A DNA stretch of 32,930 nt from JAKACA01 sp050010115 (GTDB lineage: Bacteria; Actinomycetota; Acidimicrobiia; Acidimicrobiales; Bog-793), in the NCBI GenBank assembly GCA_050010115.1, contig JBEKLQ010000037.1, positions 1 to 32,930 of the forward strand, in the 5' to 3' direction. Each line of letters opens with the position of its first letter. Within the stretch, counting starts at the first letter, position 1. Shown in pieces: positions 7,992-16,303 of the stretch. The notes below the pieces were generated by a model that searched no databases, was not told the origin of the DNA, and saw only the letters and a program-made list of their open reading frames with translations. The position numbers and the translations under genes were made by a program.

Positions 7992-9551
7992 GTGGACCGC
8001 AAATGGTGGACGCTCGGCGCCGTGTGCGTCGGGACCTTCATGCTGTTGCTCGACCTCACAATCGTAAACGTCGCCCTCCCTTCCATCGAGCACGCGTTTC
8101 ACGCGTCGCTGTCGGATCTCCAGTGGGTCCTCGACGCCTACGCACTCATGCTGGCCGCCCTGCTCCTCACCTCGGGTTCGCTTGCTGACTTGTTCGGCCG
8201 CCGGATCGTGTTCGCTGTCGGCATCGCCGCCTTCACCGCAGGCTCACTGCTGTGCGGCGTCGCCACGGACCCGCTCTTCCTGATCCTGGCCAGGGCGTTC
8301 CAGGGGATCGGTGGAGCCATCATGTTCGCCACGTCGCTCGCCCTGCTCGCCAACGCCTTCCATGGCAGGGACCGAGGCGCCGCGTTCGGGATCTACGGGG
8401 CCGTGACCGGTGTCGCCATCGCAGTCGGCCCGGTGCTGGGCGGTGTCCTCACGAGCGACGCTTCGTGGCGCTGGATCTTCTTCGTGAACGTGCCCATCGG
8501 CGTCGCGGCCCTCGTCGTCACGCTCGCCAAAGTCGAAGAGTCCCGCAACCCGGCGGCGACGTCGCCGGACTGGCTCGGTTGCGTGACGTTCTCCGGCGGG
8601 CTGGCGGCACTCGTGTTCGGCCTGATCCGCTCGACCGCTGACGGCTGGTCGTCGGGCGTCGTCGAGGGAGCCCTTGTCGGTTCCGGGGTGCTCCTCGTGG
8701 CATTCGTCGTCGCCGAGCTGCGCCAACGGGCGCCCATGTTCGACTTCAGCCTGCTCCGGAACCCGACGTTCTCAGGTGGTCTGCTCGCCGCCTTCGCCAT
8801 CAACGGCTCGCTCTTCGCCCTCATCACCTACCTGGTCCTCTACATGCAGAACGTCTTGGGCCTGTCAGCCGTCGCCACGGGAGTGCGGTTCCTCGTGCTC
8901 ACCGGGGCGGTCTTCCTGACGGCCGGATTGGCAGGCAGACTGACTAACCGCATGCCGGTGAAGTGGTTGATCGCGCCGGGTTTCTTGCTGGTCGGGATCG
9001 GGATCGTCCTGATGCACGGCATCACGCTGTCGGACTCGTGGACCCATCTCGTTGCCGGGCTCGTCATCGCCGGGATCGGTACCGGCTTCATCAACGTCCC
9101 GCTCGCCTCGACTGCCGTCGGCGTCGTCGAGCCCGCTCGCTCTGGGATGGCCTCGGGCATCAACTCGACCTTCCGCCAGGTCGGCACCGCTACCGGCATC
9201 GCCGCCCTCGGCTCGGTCTTCGCCAGCCAGATTCGCGGCACCATCACGACCCGGCTGACCTCGACACCACTCAACGGTGTGTCGTCGTCGATCGCCAACG
9301 GGGTGTTGAGCGGGCAGACCTCTGCTCCCGGCGGCAGCCACGCCACCAACGCCGCCGCTCTCGAGCAGCTGGTGCGCTCCGCGGCCGACCAGGGACTCGT
9401 GAACGGTCTCAACGAGATCCTCGCGATCGGTGCGATCCTCGCGTTCGCCGCCGCCATCGGCTGCGCCTTCCTCATCCGCCAGAAGGACTTCGCCGTATCG
9501 GCGGCCCCAGGCAGAGCGAGTGAGGCACGTGTCGAGCTGGCCCTGGAGTAG
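7992..9551 (+). CDS. DHA2-family (EmrB/QacA-like) MFS drug exporter
   Basis: A 519-residue proton-driven exporter with about 14 transmembrane helices. It starts MDRKWWTLGAVCVGTFML with motif D1-like LDLTIVNVALP just after. Motif A is GSLADLFGRR after helix 2, and the antiporter motif C appears as GVAIAVGPVLGGVLT in helix 5. The length and motifs fit the 14-helix DHA2 group, which exports lipophilic cations and antibiotics or, in some cases, lipids. The GTG at 7992 has AGAGG about nine bases upstream. It reads in the same direction as the broken repeat protein, 31 bases after its end, so the two may share a transcript. No TetR-type regulator is adjacent, and the substrate cannot be predicted. 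Confidence 0.9.
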   Translation: MDRKWWTLGAVCVGTFMLLLDLTIVNVALPSIEHAFHASLSDLQWVLDAYALMLAALLLTSGSLADLFGRRIVFAVGIAAFTAGSLLCGVATDPLFLILARAFQGIGGAIMFATSLALLANAFHGRDRGAAFGIYGAVTGVAIAVGPVLGGVLTSDASWRWIFFVNVPIGVAALVVTLAKVEESRNPAATSPDWLGCVTFSGGLAALVFGLIRSTADGWSSGVVEGALVGSGVLLVAFVVAELRQRAPMFDFSLLRNPTFSGGLLAAFAINGSLFALITYLVLYMQNVLGLSAVATGVRFLVLTGAVFLTAGLAGRLTNRMPVKWLIAPGFLLVGIGIVLMHGITLSDSWTHLVAGLVIAGIGTGFINVPLASTAVGVVEPARSGMASGINSTFRQVGTATGIAALGSVFASQIRGTITTRLTSTPLNGVSSSIANGVLSGQTSAPGGSHATNAAALEQLVRSAADQGLVNGLNEILAIGAILAFAAAIGCAFLIRQKDFAVSAAPGRASEARVELALE

Positions 9552-9603
9552 CACCGTGCGGTGCGCGGCTGGGGTCGTGAGTCAGAGTTGCTCCTCGGCG
9601 GGC

Positions 9604-9631
9604 GTATCACGGTGTGTGATACACTGCACTC
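9604..9631 (+). promoter_or_regulatory. Promoter and operator of the MazEF-like module
   Basis: A perfect 7-bp inverted repeat, GTATCAC at 9604-9610 and GTGATAC at 9616-9622, flanks a 5-bp spacer. It overlaps a -10-like TACACT at 9620-9625 that lies six bases before the antitoxin ATG, so transcription likely starts at or next to the A of the ATG (leaderless). Binding of the ribbon-helix-helix antitoxin here would block its own promoter. Confidence 0.6.
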
Positions 9632-9871
9632 ATGTCACGCGCCGTCTCTGTCCGGCTCGACGACGAGGTTCAGCGGGCGCTGAACACGCTCGAAGCGTCC
9701 GGCATGAGCCGGTCCGAAGCAATCAGGAAGTCGATCCTCGATGCCGCCTCGGCGCTGCGGCGCAAGGAGGCACTTCGGGCCGAGGTGGCGGCGCTCGAAG
9801 CGGACGAGGAAGACCGTCACGAGATGCAGGCGGTCGCGTCGCTGATGGAGAGCCTTCGTGCGTCGAGGTGA
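9632..9871 (+). CDS. Ribbon-helix-helix antitoxin (MazE-type partner)
   Basis: A 79-residue protein with an N-terminal ribbon-helix-helix DNA-binding domain at about 3-40: the strand AVSVRLDDEV, then a helix-turn-helix with SGMSRSEAIRKSI. The acidic C-terminal tail (about 45-79) is where such antitoxins wrap the toxin. It should neutralise the downstream MazF-like RNase and repress the operon through the inverted repeat just upstream. Its 3' end overlaps the toxin gene by 14 bases. No Shine-Dalgarno sequence is needed if the message is leaderless. Confidence 0.8.
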   Translation: MSRAVSVRLDDEVQRALNTLEASGMSRSEAIRKSILDAASALRRKEALRAEVAALEADEEDRHEMQAVASLMESLRASR

Positions 9872-10175
9872 CGTGTACGAGCTCTGCCTGGCGAAGGCCA
9901 CGGGCCACGAGCAGCGAGGTCGCCGCTTTGGGGTCGTCGTCCAGGCCGACGCGTTCCTGCCTCGATCTGTGGTGTTGGTCGCCCCTACGTCGCGAAGTGC
10001 GCGATCGGCAACGTTTCGACCGGAGATCGTCGTCGACGGCGAGACGACGCGTGTGCTCGTCGAACAAGTCGGAGCGGTGGACGTGAGCCGGTTGGCCAAT
10101 CAGGTCGGTCACGCGAGCGCCGAGGAGATCTGGGGCATCGACGAGAGCCTTATGACCGTTCTCGGTCTCGGCTGA
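9858..10175 (+). CDS. MazF/PemK-type mRNA interferase toxin
   Basis: A 105-residue endoribonuclease of the MazF/PemK (CcdB-like) fold that cleaves mRNA at short sites. The N-terminus MRRGDVYELCL and the loop GHEQRGRRFGVVVQ match the family's RGDIW...G.EQ.GRRPVVVVQ signature, and VVLVAPTS supplies the conserved beta strand and Ser/Thr. The GTG at 9858 is the only start that keeps the family N-terminus, and it lies inside the end of the antitoxin gene, so the two are translationally coupled. The cleavage sequence cannot be predicted. The DUF1989 gene follows 15 bases later in the same direction, so read-through into the catabolic genes is possible. Confidence 0.85.
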   Translation: MRRGDVYELCLAKATGHEQRGRRFGVVVQADAFLPRSVVLVAPTSRSARSATFRPEIVVDGETTRVLVEQVGAVDVSRLANQVGHASAEEIWGIDESLMTVLGLG

Positions 10176-10190
10176 TCGAGATCATCCGGA

Positions 10191-10844
10191 ATGAACCGAC
10201 ATTTCCGCCTCGACGACCGGCCCCTGCTACCCGCTGGGCTCGAGCGGCCGGGCCGCAGGACCACCGTTGCCGCGGGTTCCGGTGGAGCGGTGAAGCTTCT
10301 AGCCGGTAGCAGGGCCCACGTGGTGAACACAATCGGCCAGCAGGTCGCGGATATGTGGGCGCTCGCGTTACCCGACGGGGCGTCCTATCTGTCCACCTCC
10401 CATTCGCGACTCGCGACAGGGAGGCTCTCACCGAAAGCCGGTGATGTTCTAGTCGACAACCAGCGGCGACCGATCATTCGGGTCCTCGCCGACACGAGCC
10501 CCGGCGGCCACGACACGCTCATTCCAGCGTGTGACGCACAGCGCTACCGTGATCTCGGCTTCGACGGGGAACACCGCAACTGCACCGCGAATTTCCATGA
10601 AGCTACCTCGTCGCACGGACTGGGCGACCTCTGTGTTCCTGAACCGGTCAACCTGTTCATGTCGGTGCTGGTTGCCGCCGACGGTTCCCTGACGCTCGAG
10701 GCCTCTCAAGCGGGTTCCGAGGACGAGGTCGTCCTGGAGGCCCTGCGCGACATCCTGCTCGTCATCAGTGCTTGTCCGCAGGATCTCGTTCCCATCAGCG
10801 GGTCCAGCTCGGCTCCGCGACAGGTGGACATCTACTCCGATTGA
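10191..10844 (+). CDS. DUF1989 (urea carboxylase-associated) family protein
   Basis: A 217-residue soluble protein of the DUF1989/UAAP family (PF09347), often found beside urea or guanidine utilisation genes. Family features seen include GGHDTLIPACDAQRY near residues 104-118, NCTANFHEA, VPEPVNLFM and the late ISACPQDLVP. The Cys and His residues in these motifs could bind metal. The biochemical role is not established. Here it is paired with a VOC protein and faces a molybdenum hydroxylase and ureohydrolase cluster, which fits nitrogen-compound catabolism. Neither urea carboxylase nor allophanate hydrolase is in the window. The ATG at 10191 lacks a strong ribosome-binding site. Confidence 0.8.
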   Translation: MNRHFRLDDRPLLPAGLERPGRRTTVAAGSGGAVKLLAGSRAHVVNTIGQQVADMWALALPDGASYLSTSHSRLATGRLSPKAGDVLVDNQRRPIIRVLADTSPGGHDTLIPACDAQRYRDLGFDGEHRNCTANFHEATSSHGLGDLCVPEPVNLFMSVLVAADGSLTLEASQAGSEDEVVLEALRDILLVISACPQDLVPISGSSSAPRQVDIYSD

Positions 10845-10866
10845 TGGATAGGACAGGAGGCTACAA

Positions 10867-11427
10867 GTGACCGCCATTGAGCAAACTCAACCACTTCCCA
10901 ATGTGATCAGTGAGTTCGCGCTGAGCAATGCCTTCTTGGGCAAGATAATCGAAGTGTGCATCGTCACCGAGGACTGTCATCGGACAATGGCCGGGCTGGT
11001 GCGACTCGGCATCGGGCCCTTCCGCGTCTACACGTTCGACGACGACACCGTGACTATGCCTTCCTACCACGGGCAACCCAGTCCGTTCAGCCTCAAAGTA
11101 TGCTTTGCGAACAACGACGGTTTGACCTGGGAGATCATGCAGCCGCTGACAGGTCGGACGATCATGCGGGATTTCCTGGATGACCACGGAGAAGGTATCC
11201 ATCACCTTGCGTTCGACTGCAACCATGCACCATGGGAGCAGCGGATCGCCACCTTCGCGACACGTGGCTTTAGTCCGACCCAGAGCGGCAAGTGGATGGA
11301 CCAAAACTCCTTCAGCTTCTTCGACACAGAAGCGGCCACTACCACCTGTTTCGAGACTTACCACTTTCCGGACTACTTCGAATTCCCTGAACCGGAAGAG
11401 TGGTACCCCGCTCGGCCACCTACGTAA
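10867..11427 (+). CDS. VOC (glyoxalase-like) superfamily protein
   Basis: A 186-residue protein with two beta-alpha-beta-beta-beta modules of the vicinal-oxygen-chelate fold. Landmarks are GKIIEVCIVTED (25-36), GIGPFRVYTF (48-57, common in methylmalonyl-CoA-epimerase-like members), LTWEIMQP with E89, EGIHHLAFDC with H112/H113, and CFETYHF with E163. The usual first metal ligand, a His in the opening strand, is E29 or absent here, so the metal site is not canonical. An AGGAGG at 10855-10860 sits six bases before the GTG start, a strong ribosome-binding site. It follows the DUF1989 gene by 22 bases and converges with the molybdenum hydroxylase operon. An isomerase, dioxygenase or lyase role is possible. 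Confidence 0.75.
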   Translation: MTAIEQTQPLPNVISEFALSNAFLGKIIEVCIVTEDCHRTMAGLVRLGIGPFRVYTFDDDTVTMPSYHGQPSPFSLKVCFANNDGLTWEIMQPLTGRTIMRDFLDDHGEGIHHLAFDCNHAPWEQRIATFATRGFSPTQSGKWMDQNSFSFFDTEAATTTCFETYHFPDYFEFPEPEEWYPARPPT

Positions 11428-11448
11428 GTGAGGCGACTTCGCCGAGGT

Positions 11449-13872
11449 TCAGATCCGACCGATCGCCGTGAGGACTCTCTCCGGAGTCATTGGCATGTCC
11501 ACCCAGATGCCACCCAGTGCGTTGTAGACGGCCTGCGAGATCGCTGGCCCTGGCGCCGCGGCAGGCGCCTCGCCCGCGGCGCGGGCGCCGAATGGGCCTA
11601 CTGGGTCGTACGAATCACCGAATATCACCTGGATTTCGCGTGGGAAGTCCAAAGTCCTGAGCAGTTTGTAGTCCATCCAGTTGCCGTTCTTGATGGCCCC
11701 GTTGACCTCGTCAAACACCAGGTGTTCGGAGAGTGCAAAGCCGCTGCCGCACAGTGCACCGCCAACTACCTGGTTCTTGAGAACCTTCGGGTTCACGACG
11801 GTTCCGCTGTCTTGACCCGCTAGGTAGTCGATCACGCGGATCGCGCCAGTTTCGACATCTACCTCCACCTCGACAAAGGCGCAAGCGAAGTGGCGGGCGA
11901 AGGTCGTTGCCGGGGGCATGGGCACGGCGGAGGATCGGCCGGTGATCGATGATGCCTGCCCGAGCGTGTCCGAGCGGAAGACGTTCAGGACGTCCTCGAC
12001 CGTGAAGCTCAGCCCCTCCGGGTCAGCTCCCGCCCGCCTTACCATCCCACGATCGACGGTCAGCTCCGCTGCGGGTAGGTCGAAGAATTCCCGGCCGGCG
12101 ATCTCGAGCAGCTGCGCCCGAGCGTCCATTGCGGCCGCCTTCACGGCGAAGCCGATCCTGTACATGGTGTTGCTGGCCAGGGAGCCGTGGCTCCAGGGGC
12201 ACGCGTCGGTGTCGCCGAGCTCGTAGTCAACCCGCTCGAACGGTATCCCCAGCGCTTCCGCTGCGACCTGCGTCAAGGTGGTCTCGCTGCCCTGTCCCTG
12301 CCGCCCGGCCGCGCAATACACCTTGGCGCTGCCATCAGGGTTGATCCGGACCACAGCAGACGTGTTGCCCTCGAACTCCACGCCGCACACGTGTGCGCCG
12401 GTTCCGACTCCGACCGCTCGGCGAAGTGGTCCGTCGGTGGACAACGGGACGCCCCAACCTCTCCAACGTTGCCGCCATCCGAATGCTTCCGCCCCTCGGG
12501 TCAGAATGTCCTCCGTGGAACCGCTCGAGAGGCGGAACGGCACCGGCCATCCTGCCCGCATGCTCTCCGGGATCCCGGCCAAGTAGTCCTCGACTGACTG
12601 GTTGGGCATTGCGTGACGACTGTGCTGCATGCGCAGTTCCTCGCCGGGGCGAATTTGATTGCGCAGCCTGAACTCGACCGGATCGACTCCGGCACGTATG
12701 GCGCACTCGTCAGCGAGACGCTCCACCGCGGAGCCGAGAGTCACATCACCGACGGCTCGCATGCACCCGGCGGTGAGTCGGTTGGTATTCACCCCATGGA
12801 TGGCAAAGTTCCCGTTCTTGGCCCGTCCCCACAGGTCGACGCAGAAGAATCCGACGTCGTCCTTGAACCCGTACCCACCGTTGTCGATGACATGGTCGAA
12901 CTCGACCATGGTGAGCCGGCCGTCGGCGGTGCAGCCCATCCTGCCCCGCGAGTGCTCGTTGTGGCGCCGTTTGACGGTCACCATGCTTTCGTGGTTACTC
13001 AGCTCGATCTTCACGGGCCGGCGACACTTCTTGGCGAGCAGCACGGTGATCAACATGAAGTTGGCCACCCACCAGTTGCCGAAAGAACAGCCTACAGGAA
13101 GTGCCTGGACACGAATCTTGCTCAGCGGGATTCCGAACGCCTCGTGGATCGAGTCGCGCACCTCAGACGGAGTCTGTGAGGATGTCCAAACACACACCCG
13201 GTCACCGGTCCACTCGGCTACGCAGGCGTTTCGCCCCATCGGAGCAGCTTGCTGGCTCTCGAAGTGGATGTCGCACTCGACGATGAAGTCGGCGTCCTGC
13301 TCGCCACTGGCTACGTCTCCCCAGTGCACTTGATAGGCGGGGCGCTCATTGCCCTCCTCGCGAATCTCGGGCGCCCCCGGTCTCCTTGCCTGCTCAGCGT
13401 CAAAGACCGCATCCATGACGTCCCACTCGATCTCGACCAGTTCAACGGCCTGCTCGGCGATGAATGGATCAGTGGCTGCGACGGCGGCGACGTCGTCGCC
13501 GACGAACCGGGCCGTGCCATCGAGGATATGCCCGCGGTAGTTGAACCAGGCGTTCTCCCAGATCAGCCCGGGTGCGTCGTGGTGAGTCACGACAGCGACT
13601 ACCCCCGGCAGGGCCTCTGCTTTCGTCGTGTCGATGCGCAGCACGCGGGCGTGCGGGTGGGGGCTGCGCACGATCTTCCCGTAGAGCATCCCCGGTAACC
13701 CGAAGTTCACTGCGTACTTCAGAGCCCCGGTGACCTTCTCCACCGCGTCCTTGGCGGGGACGTCGCGACCTACGATCACCAAGGGCTGTCCGCCCGTAAC
13801 TTCCGGCCCGGCCGCCAAAGTGTCAGCGGCGTGGTCGCCCGGTGGGTACGTCCTTGTCAGTTCGGCTGTCAT
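11449..13872 (-). CDS. Xanthine dehydrogenase/aldehyde oxidase family, molybdopterin-binding large subunit
   Basis: An 807-residue catalytic subunit of a molybdenum hydroxylase. The order is the aldehyde-oxidase hammerhead domain (about 45-155), then two molybdopterin-binding regions (about 175-405 and 485-780). GRQGQGSE (523-530) is the cofactor-contacting glycine loop and E768 in AAGEAP is the expected catalytic Glu. Two active-site loops are unusual: GCSFGNWW (261-268) where relatives have GGgFGgK, and GCMRAVGD (369-376) where they have R-G-F/P-G, so the substrate is probably not xanthine. Such enzymes hydroxylate N-heterocycles or oxidise aldehydes, passing electrons to the FeS and FAD subunits encoded just upstream. 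The start shares ATGA with the FeS gene. No XdhC-type maturation gene is in the window. Confidence 0.9.
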   Translation of the reverse strand: MTAELTRTYPPGDHAADTLAAGPEVTGGQPLVIVGRDVPAKDAVEKVTGALKYAVNFGLPGMLYGKIVRSPHPHARVLRIDTTKAEALPGVVAVVTHHDAPGLIWENAWFNYRGHILDGTARFVGDDVAAVAATDPFIAEQAVELVEIEWDVMDAVFDAEQARRPGAPEIREEGNERPAYQVHWGDVASGEQDADFIVECDIHFESQQAAPMGRNACVAEWTGDRVCVWTSSQTPSEVRDSIHEAFGIPLSKIRVQALPVGCSFGNWWVANFMLITVLLAKKCRRPVKIELSNHESMVTVKRRHNEHSRGRMGCTADGRLTMVEFDHVIDNGGYGFKDDVGFFCVDLWGRAKNGNFAIHGVNTNRLTAGCMRAVGDVTLGSAVERLADECAIRAGVDPVEFRLRNQIRPGEELRMQHSRHAMPNQSVEDYLAGIPESMRAGWPVPFRLSSGSTEDILTRGAEAFGWRQRWRGWGVPLSTDGPLRRAVGVGTGAHVCGVEFEGNTSAVVRINPDGSAKVYCAAGRQGQGSETTLTQVAAEALGIPFERVDYELGDTDACPWSHGSLASNTMYRIGFAVKAAAMDARAQLLEIAGREFFDLPAAELTVDRGMVRRAGADPEGLSFTVEDVLNVFRSDTLGQASSITGRSSAVPMPPATTFARHFACAFVEVEVDVETGAIRVIDYLAGQDSGTVVNPKVLKNQVVGGALCGSGFALSEHLVFDEVNGAIKNGNWMDYKLLRTLDFPREIQVIFGDSYDPVGPFGARAAGEAPAAAPGPAISQAVYNALGGIWVDMPMTPERVLTAIGRI

Positions 13873-14336
13873 GGCTCACGCCCGATGCGCTCCGCCGCAG
13901 TCAATACGGCTTGAATGATGTACGGATAGGCCCCGCAGCGGCAGAGGTTCCCGCTGAGCCCTTCAGCGACTTCCTCGCGGGTCGGATTCGGGTTGTGATC
14001 CAACAAGTGCTTCGCCGACATGATGAACCCGGATGTGCAGTAGGCACACTGGAACCCGTGCTCGTCGATGAAGGCCTGCTGGATCGGATGCAGGTTGTCA
14101 GGGCTACCCAGGCCTTCGATAGTGCTGATCGAACGACCTTCGGCCTGGCGCGCCACTATGAGGCACGCCGTCGCGGGCACGCCATCGACCAGCACAGTGC
14201 AGCAACCGCACTCGCCCTCGGCGCAGGAGACGCGAGTGCCATACAGATACAGGCGTTCCTGTAGCACATCGGCCAGGCTGTCATGGTCGGCGAACTCAAC
14301 CTCGTAAACGTGACCGTTCACGTCCAATCGCGTCAT
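13869..14336 (-). CDS. Molybdenum hydroxylase [2Fe-2S] subunit
   Basis: A 155-residue small subunit carrying two [2Fe-2S] clusters. The plant-ferredoxin-type cluster uses C38, C43, C46 and C58 (CAEGECGCCTVLVDG), and the second uses C97, C100, C132 and C134 (CAYCTSGF and NLCRCGAY). C45 is an extra Cys where Ala is usual. The start at 14336 (MTRLDVNGHVYEV) is preferred to a longer Arg-rich extension because it makes an ATGA overlap with the FAD subunit stop. Its own stop shares ATGA with the large subunit. All three subunits are thus translated as a coupled FAD, FeS, Mo series. It transfers electrons from the Mo centre to FAD. Confidence 0.92.
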   Translation of the reverse strand: MTRLDVNGHVYEVEFADHDSLADVLQERLYLYGTRVSCAEGECGCCTVLVDGVPATACLIVARQAEGRSISTIEGLGSPDNLHPIQQAFIDEHGFQCAYCTSGFIMSAKHLLDHNPNPTREEVAEGLSGNLCRCGAYPYIIQAVLTAAERIGREP

Positions 14337-15217
14337 CGGCTGCCTTCCCCTTCCGCTAGTTGGACGAGGGCTTCTTGGGCGGCTCGGGAAGTGAGTGTCC
14401 CGATCGCGTTGCTCCGGTACGCGGCGCTCGTGCGCAAGTCGTCGATCGGCGACGCGCACCCCGCCGCCTGGGTGGCCACGTCGAGGAGGACCTGACTGTC
14501 AGCGTCCGAAGGCCGCAGGCCGAGCAGAACTGCCTCGGCCTCGGGCGCCCGTAGCGGAAAGGGAGCCACCGAACCCAGCCCGACGCGGGCCGTATCGATC
14601 ACTCCGCCGTCATCCGTGCTCACCAGCACGGCAACGATAACCAGAGCGATATCCAACGCAGTTCGAGTAGCGCGCCGGACGGCTACGGCTGAACGAGGGT
14701 GAAGCCCGACCCTAACCTCCACTACCAATTCGCTCGGGTCGAGCGTCGTCGTCTTAGGCCCGCTCCACAAGTCCACGATGGGAAGGGTACGTGGGCCGTC
14801 GCGGCCCACAACGGCGATTTCTGCGTCCAGGCACAGCAGAAGCGGCGCCAGATCTGCCGCCGGCGACGCGTTGCACAGGTTGCCGCCCACCGTTGCGAGC
14901 GTTCTTGTCTGAGGTGTGCACATCGCTCGCGCCAGGCAAGCGAGGGCCCGACTCGCGTAGTCGGTGGCCGTGCTGTGTTCAAGGCTGCGTAGGGAGGTGA
15001 GTCCACCGATGTGGAGGACGCCGTCCACAACGTGCAGGTAGTCCAACTCCCGTAGATGACTGATGTCGATGCAGCGTTCGAGCGCAGACCCGTTCTTCCA
15101 GTCGAGGTACAGGTCTGTGCCGCCGGCGAGATACCGTGTCCCGGGCCCGTGCACCGTCAGCATCTCGACGGCTTCGCGAACCGAACCGGGACGCAGGTAT
15201 TCGAAAGGCGTCTTCAC
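14333..15217 (-). CDS. Molybdenum hydroxylase FAD-binding subunit
   Basis: A 294-residue medium subunit of the CoxM/XDH-B type. The FAD-binding motifs are LAGGTDL (30-36) and TVGGNLCNASPAAD (109-122). The C-terminal CO-dehydrogenase flavoprotein domain covers about 175-285. It accepts electrons from the [2Fe-2S] subunit and passes them to NAD+ or another acceptor. The GTG at 15217 begins a family-like N-terminus (MKTPFEYLRPGSVREAVEML). The gene starts 78 bases after the ureohydrolase stop. The last bases overlap the FeS gene start. Confidence 0.9.
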   Translation of the reverse strand: MKTPFEYLRPGSVREAVEMLTVHGPGTRYLAGGTDLYLDWKNGSALERCIDISHLRELDYLHVVDGVLHIGGLTSLRSLEHSTATDYASRALACLARAMCTPQTRTLATVGGNLCNASPAADLAPLLLCLDAEIAVVGRDGPRTLPIVDLWSGPKTTTLDPSELVVEVRVGLHPRSAVAVRRATRTALDIALVIVAVLVSTDDGGVIDTARVGLGSVAPFPLRAPEAEAVLLGLRPSDADSQVLLDVATQAAGCASPIDDLRTSAAYRSNAIGTLTSRAAQEALVQLAEGEGSR

Positions 15218-15295
15218 CAGGCCCGCCCTCGACTGTCGGGTTGCGGCAGAGCGTTGTTGTGACGACGCGTGGGCATCACGCGAGGCGGCCTGGGT

Positions 15296-16267
15296 TCATG
15301 AACCCTGCCGGTCCGCCGTGCGCGCCATCAGTGTGACCATGTCGAAGATCACGGTCGCGGCCGCCAAGGCCGTGATCTCTCCATGGTCGTAGGCCGGCGC
15401 GACCTCCACGACGTCGCCGCCGACGGTGTTCAGCTCGGTCAGCCCGCGGAGCACGCGCAGCAGCTCCCGACTGGTCAGACCGCCCGCCTCGGGTGTACCG
15501 GTGCCGGGGGCAAAGGCTGGGTCCAACACGTCGATGTCCACGGAGATGTAGACCGGTAGGTCATCGACGCGTTCGACGATGGCACCGAGAGCGCCGTCGA
15601 GTCCGAGCACGTCGAGGTCGCTTGTCCGGATTGTGCGGAACCCCATCCGCCGATCGTCGGCGAGGTCGCCGTAGCCGTAAAGCGGACCTCGGACACCGAC
15701 GTGGATCGAGTGGTCCTCTATAAGAAGCCCCTCCTCGAACGCCCGGCGGAACACGGTGCCGTGCGTGATCGGGGCATGGAAGTAGGTGTCCCAGGTGTCC
15801 AAGTGTGCGTCGAAATGCACGAGTGCAACAGGGCCGCGCTCGCGCACCACCGACCGTAGTAGGGGCAGAGCGATCGTGTGGTCACCGCCGATCGCCACGA
15901 CCTTGTGACCGCCGCTCAGGACCTCGCTGGCGCCACCGGCTATTTGCTCAATCGCAGCGTCGATGGAGAACGGCGTGACGGGGACGTCTCCGGCGTCGAC
16001 CACTTGAACCGTGTCGAACGGTGCACAGTCCAACTCCACATGGTGTCCGGGGCGGAGATGGCGCGATGCCTGGCGGACGGCCATCGGACCGAACCGGGCG
16101 CCTGGGCGGTAGGACGTGCCGCTATCGAAGGGCACGCCGAGGACGGCGATGTCGTAGTTGGTGACACGGTCGATTTCGGGCAACCGAGCGAAAGTCGATG
16201 CGCCGGCGAATCGGGGCATCTGGCGACCGTCCACCGGTCCTAGAGGGTGTTCGCTGGCGGTGGTCAA
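15296..16267 (-). CDS. Ureohydrolase (agmatinase/guanidinobutyrase/arginase family)
   Basis: A 323-residue binuclear-manganese hydrolase that would release urea from a guanidino compound. The metal ligands are visible: H130 in GGDHT, D153/H155/D157 in HFDAHLDTWD, and D244/D246 in SVDIDVLDPAFAPG. The ITHGT stretch at 167-171 is typical of the agmatinase and guanidinobutyrase branch. Those branches differ in substrate (agmatine, 4-guanidinobutanoate, proclavaminate, guanidine) and the motifs alone do not choose. The start is a TTG at 16267 preceded by GGAGA at good spacing; an ATG at 16219 is the alternative. It lies between the SDR genes and the molybdenum hydroxylase, which suggests one pathway. 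No urease is in the window. Confidence 0.88.
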   Translation of the reverse strand: MTTASEHPLGPVDGRQMPRFAGASTFARLPEIDRVTNYDIAVLGVPFDSGTSYRPGARFGPMAVRQASRHLRPGHHVELDCAPFDTVQVVDAGDVPVTPFSIDAAIEQIAGGASEVLSGGHKVVAIGGDHTIALPLLRSVVRERGPVALVHFDAHLDTWDTYFHAPITHGTVFRRAFEEGLLIEDHSIHVGVRGPLYGYGDLADDRRMGFRTIRTSDLDVLGLDGALGAIVERVDDLPVYISVDIDVLDPAFAPGTGTPEAGGLTSRELLRVLRGLTELNTVGGDVVEVAPAYDHGEITALAAATVIFDMVTLMARTADRQGS

Positions 16268-16303
16268 GGCGTCTCCGTTACGGGTGGTGGGTCTTGGGCA
16301 TGG

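Noticed and set aside
9858..11427. DUF1989 and VOC genes as part of the MazEF-like operon
   Set aside because: Spacing is only 15 bases, so co-transcription is possible, but the functions are unrelated and the VOC gene has its own strong ribosome-binding site. No functional link is claimed.
11432..11443. GGCGACTTCGCC hairpin between the convergent VOC and Mo hydroxylase genes
   Set aside because: A five-base stem without a following T run is too weak to call a terminator in high-GC DNA.
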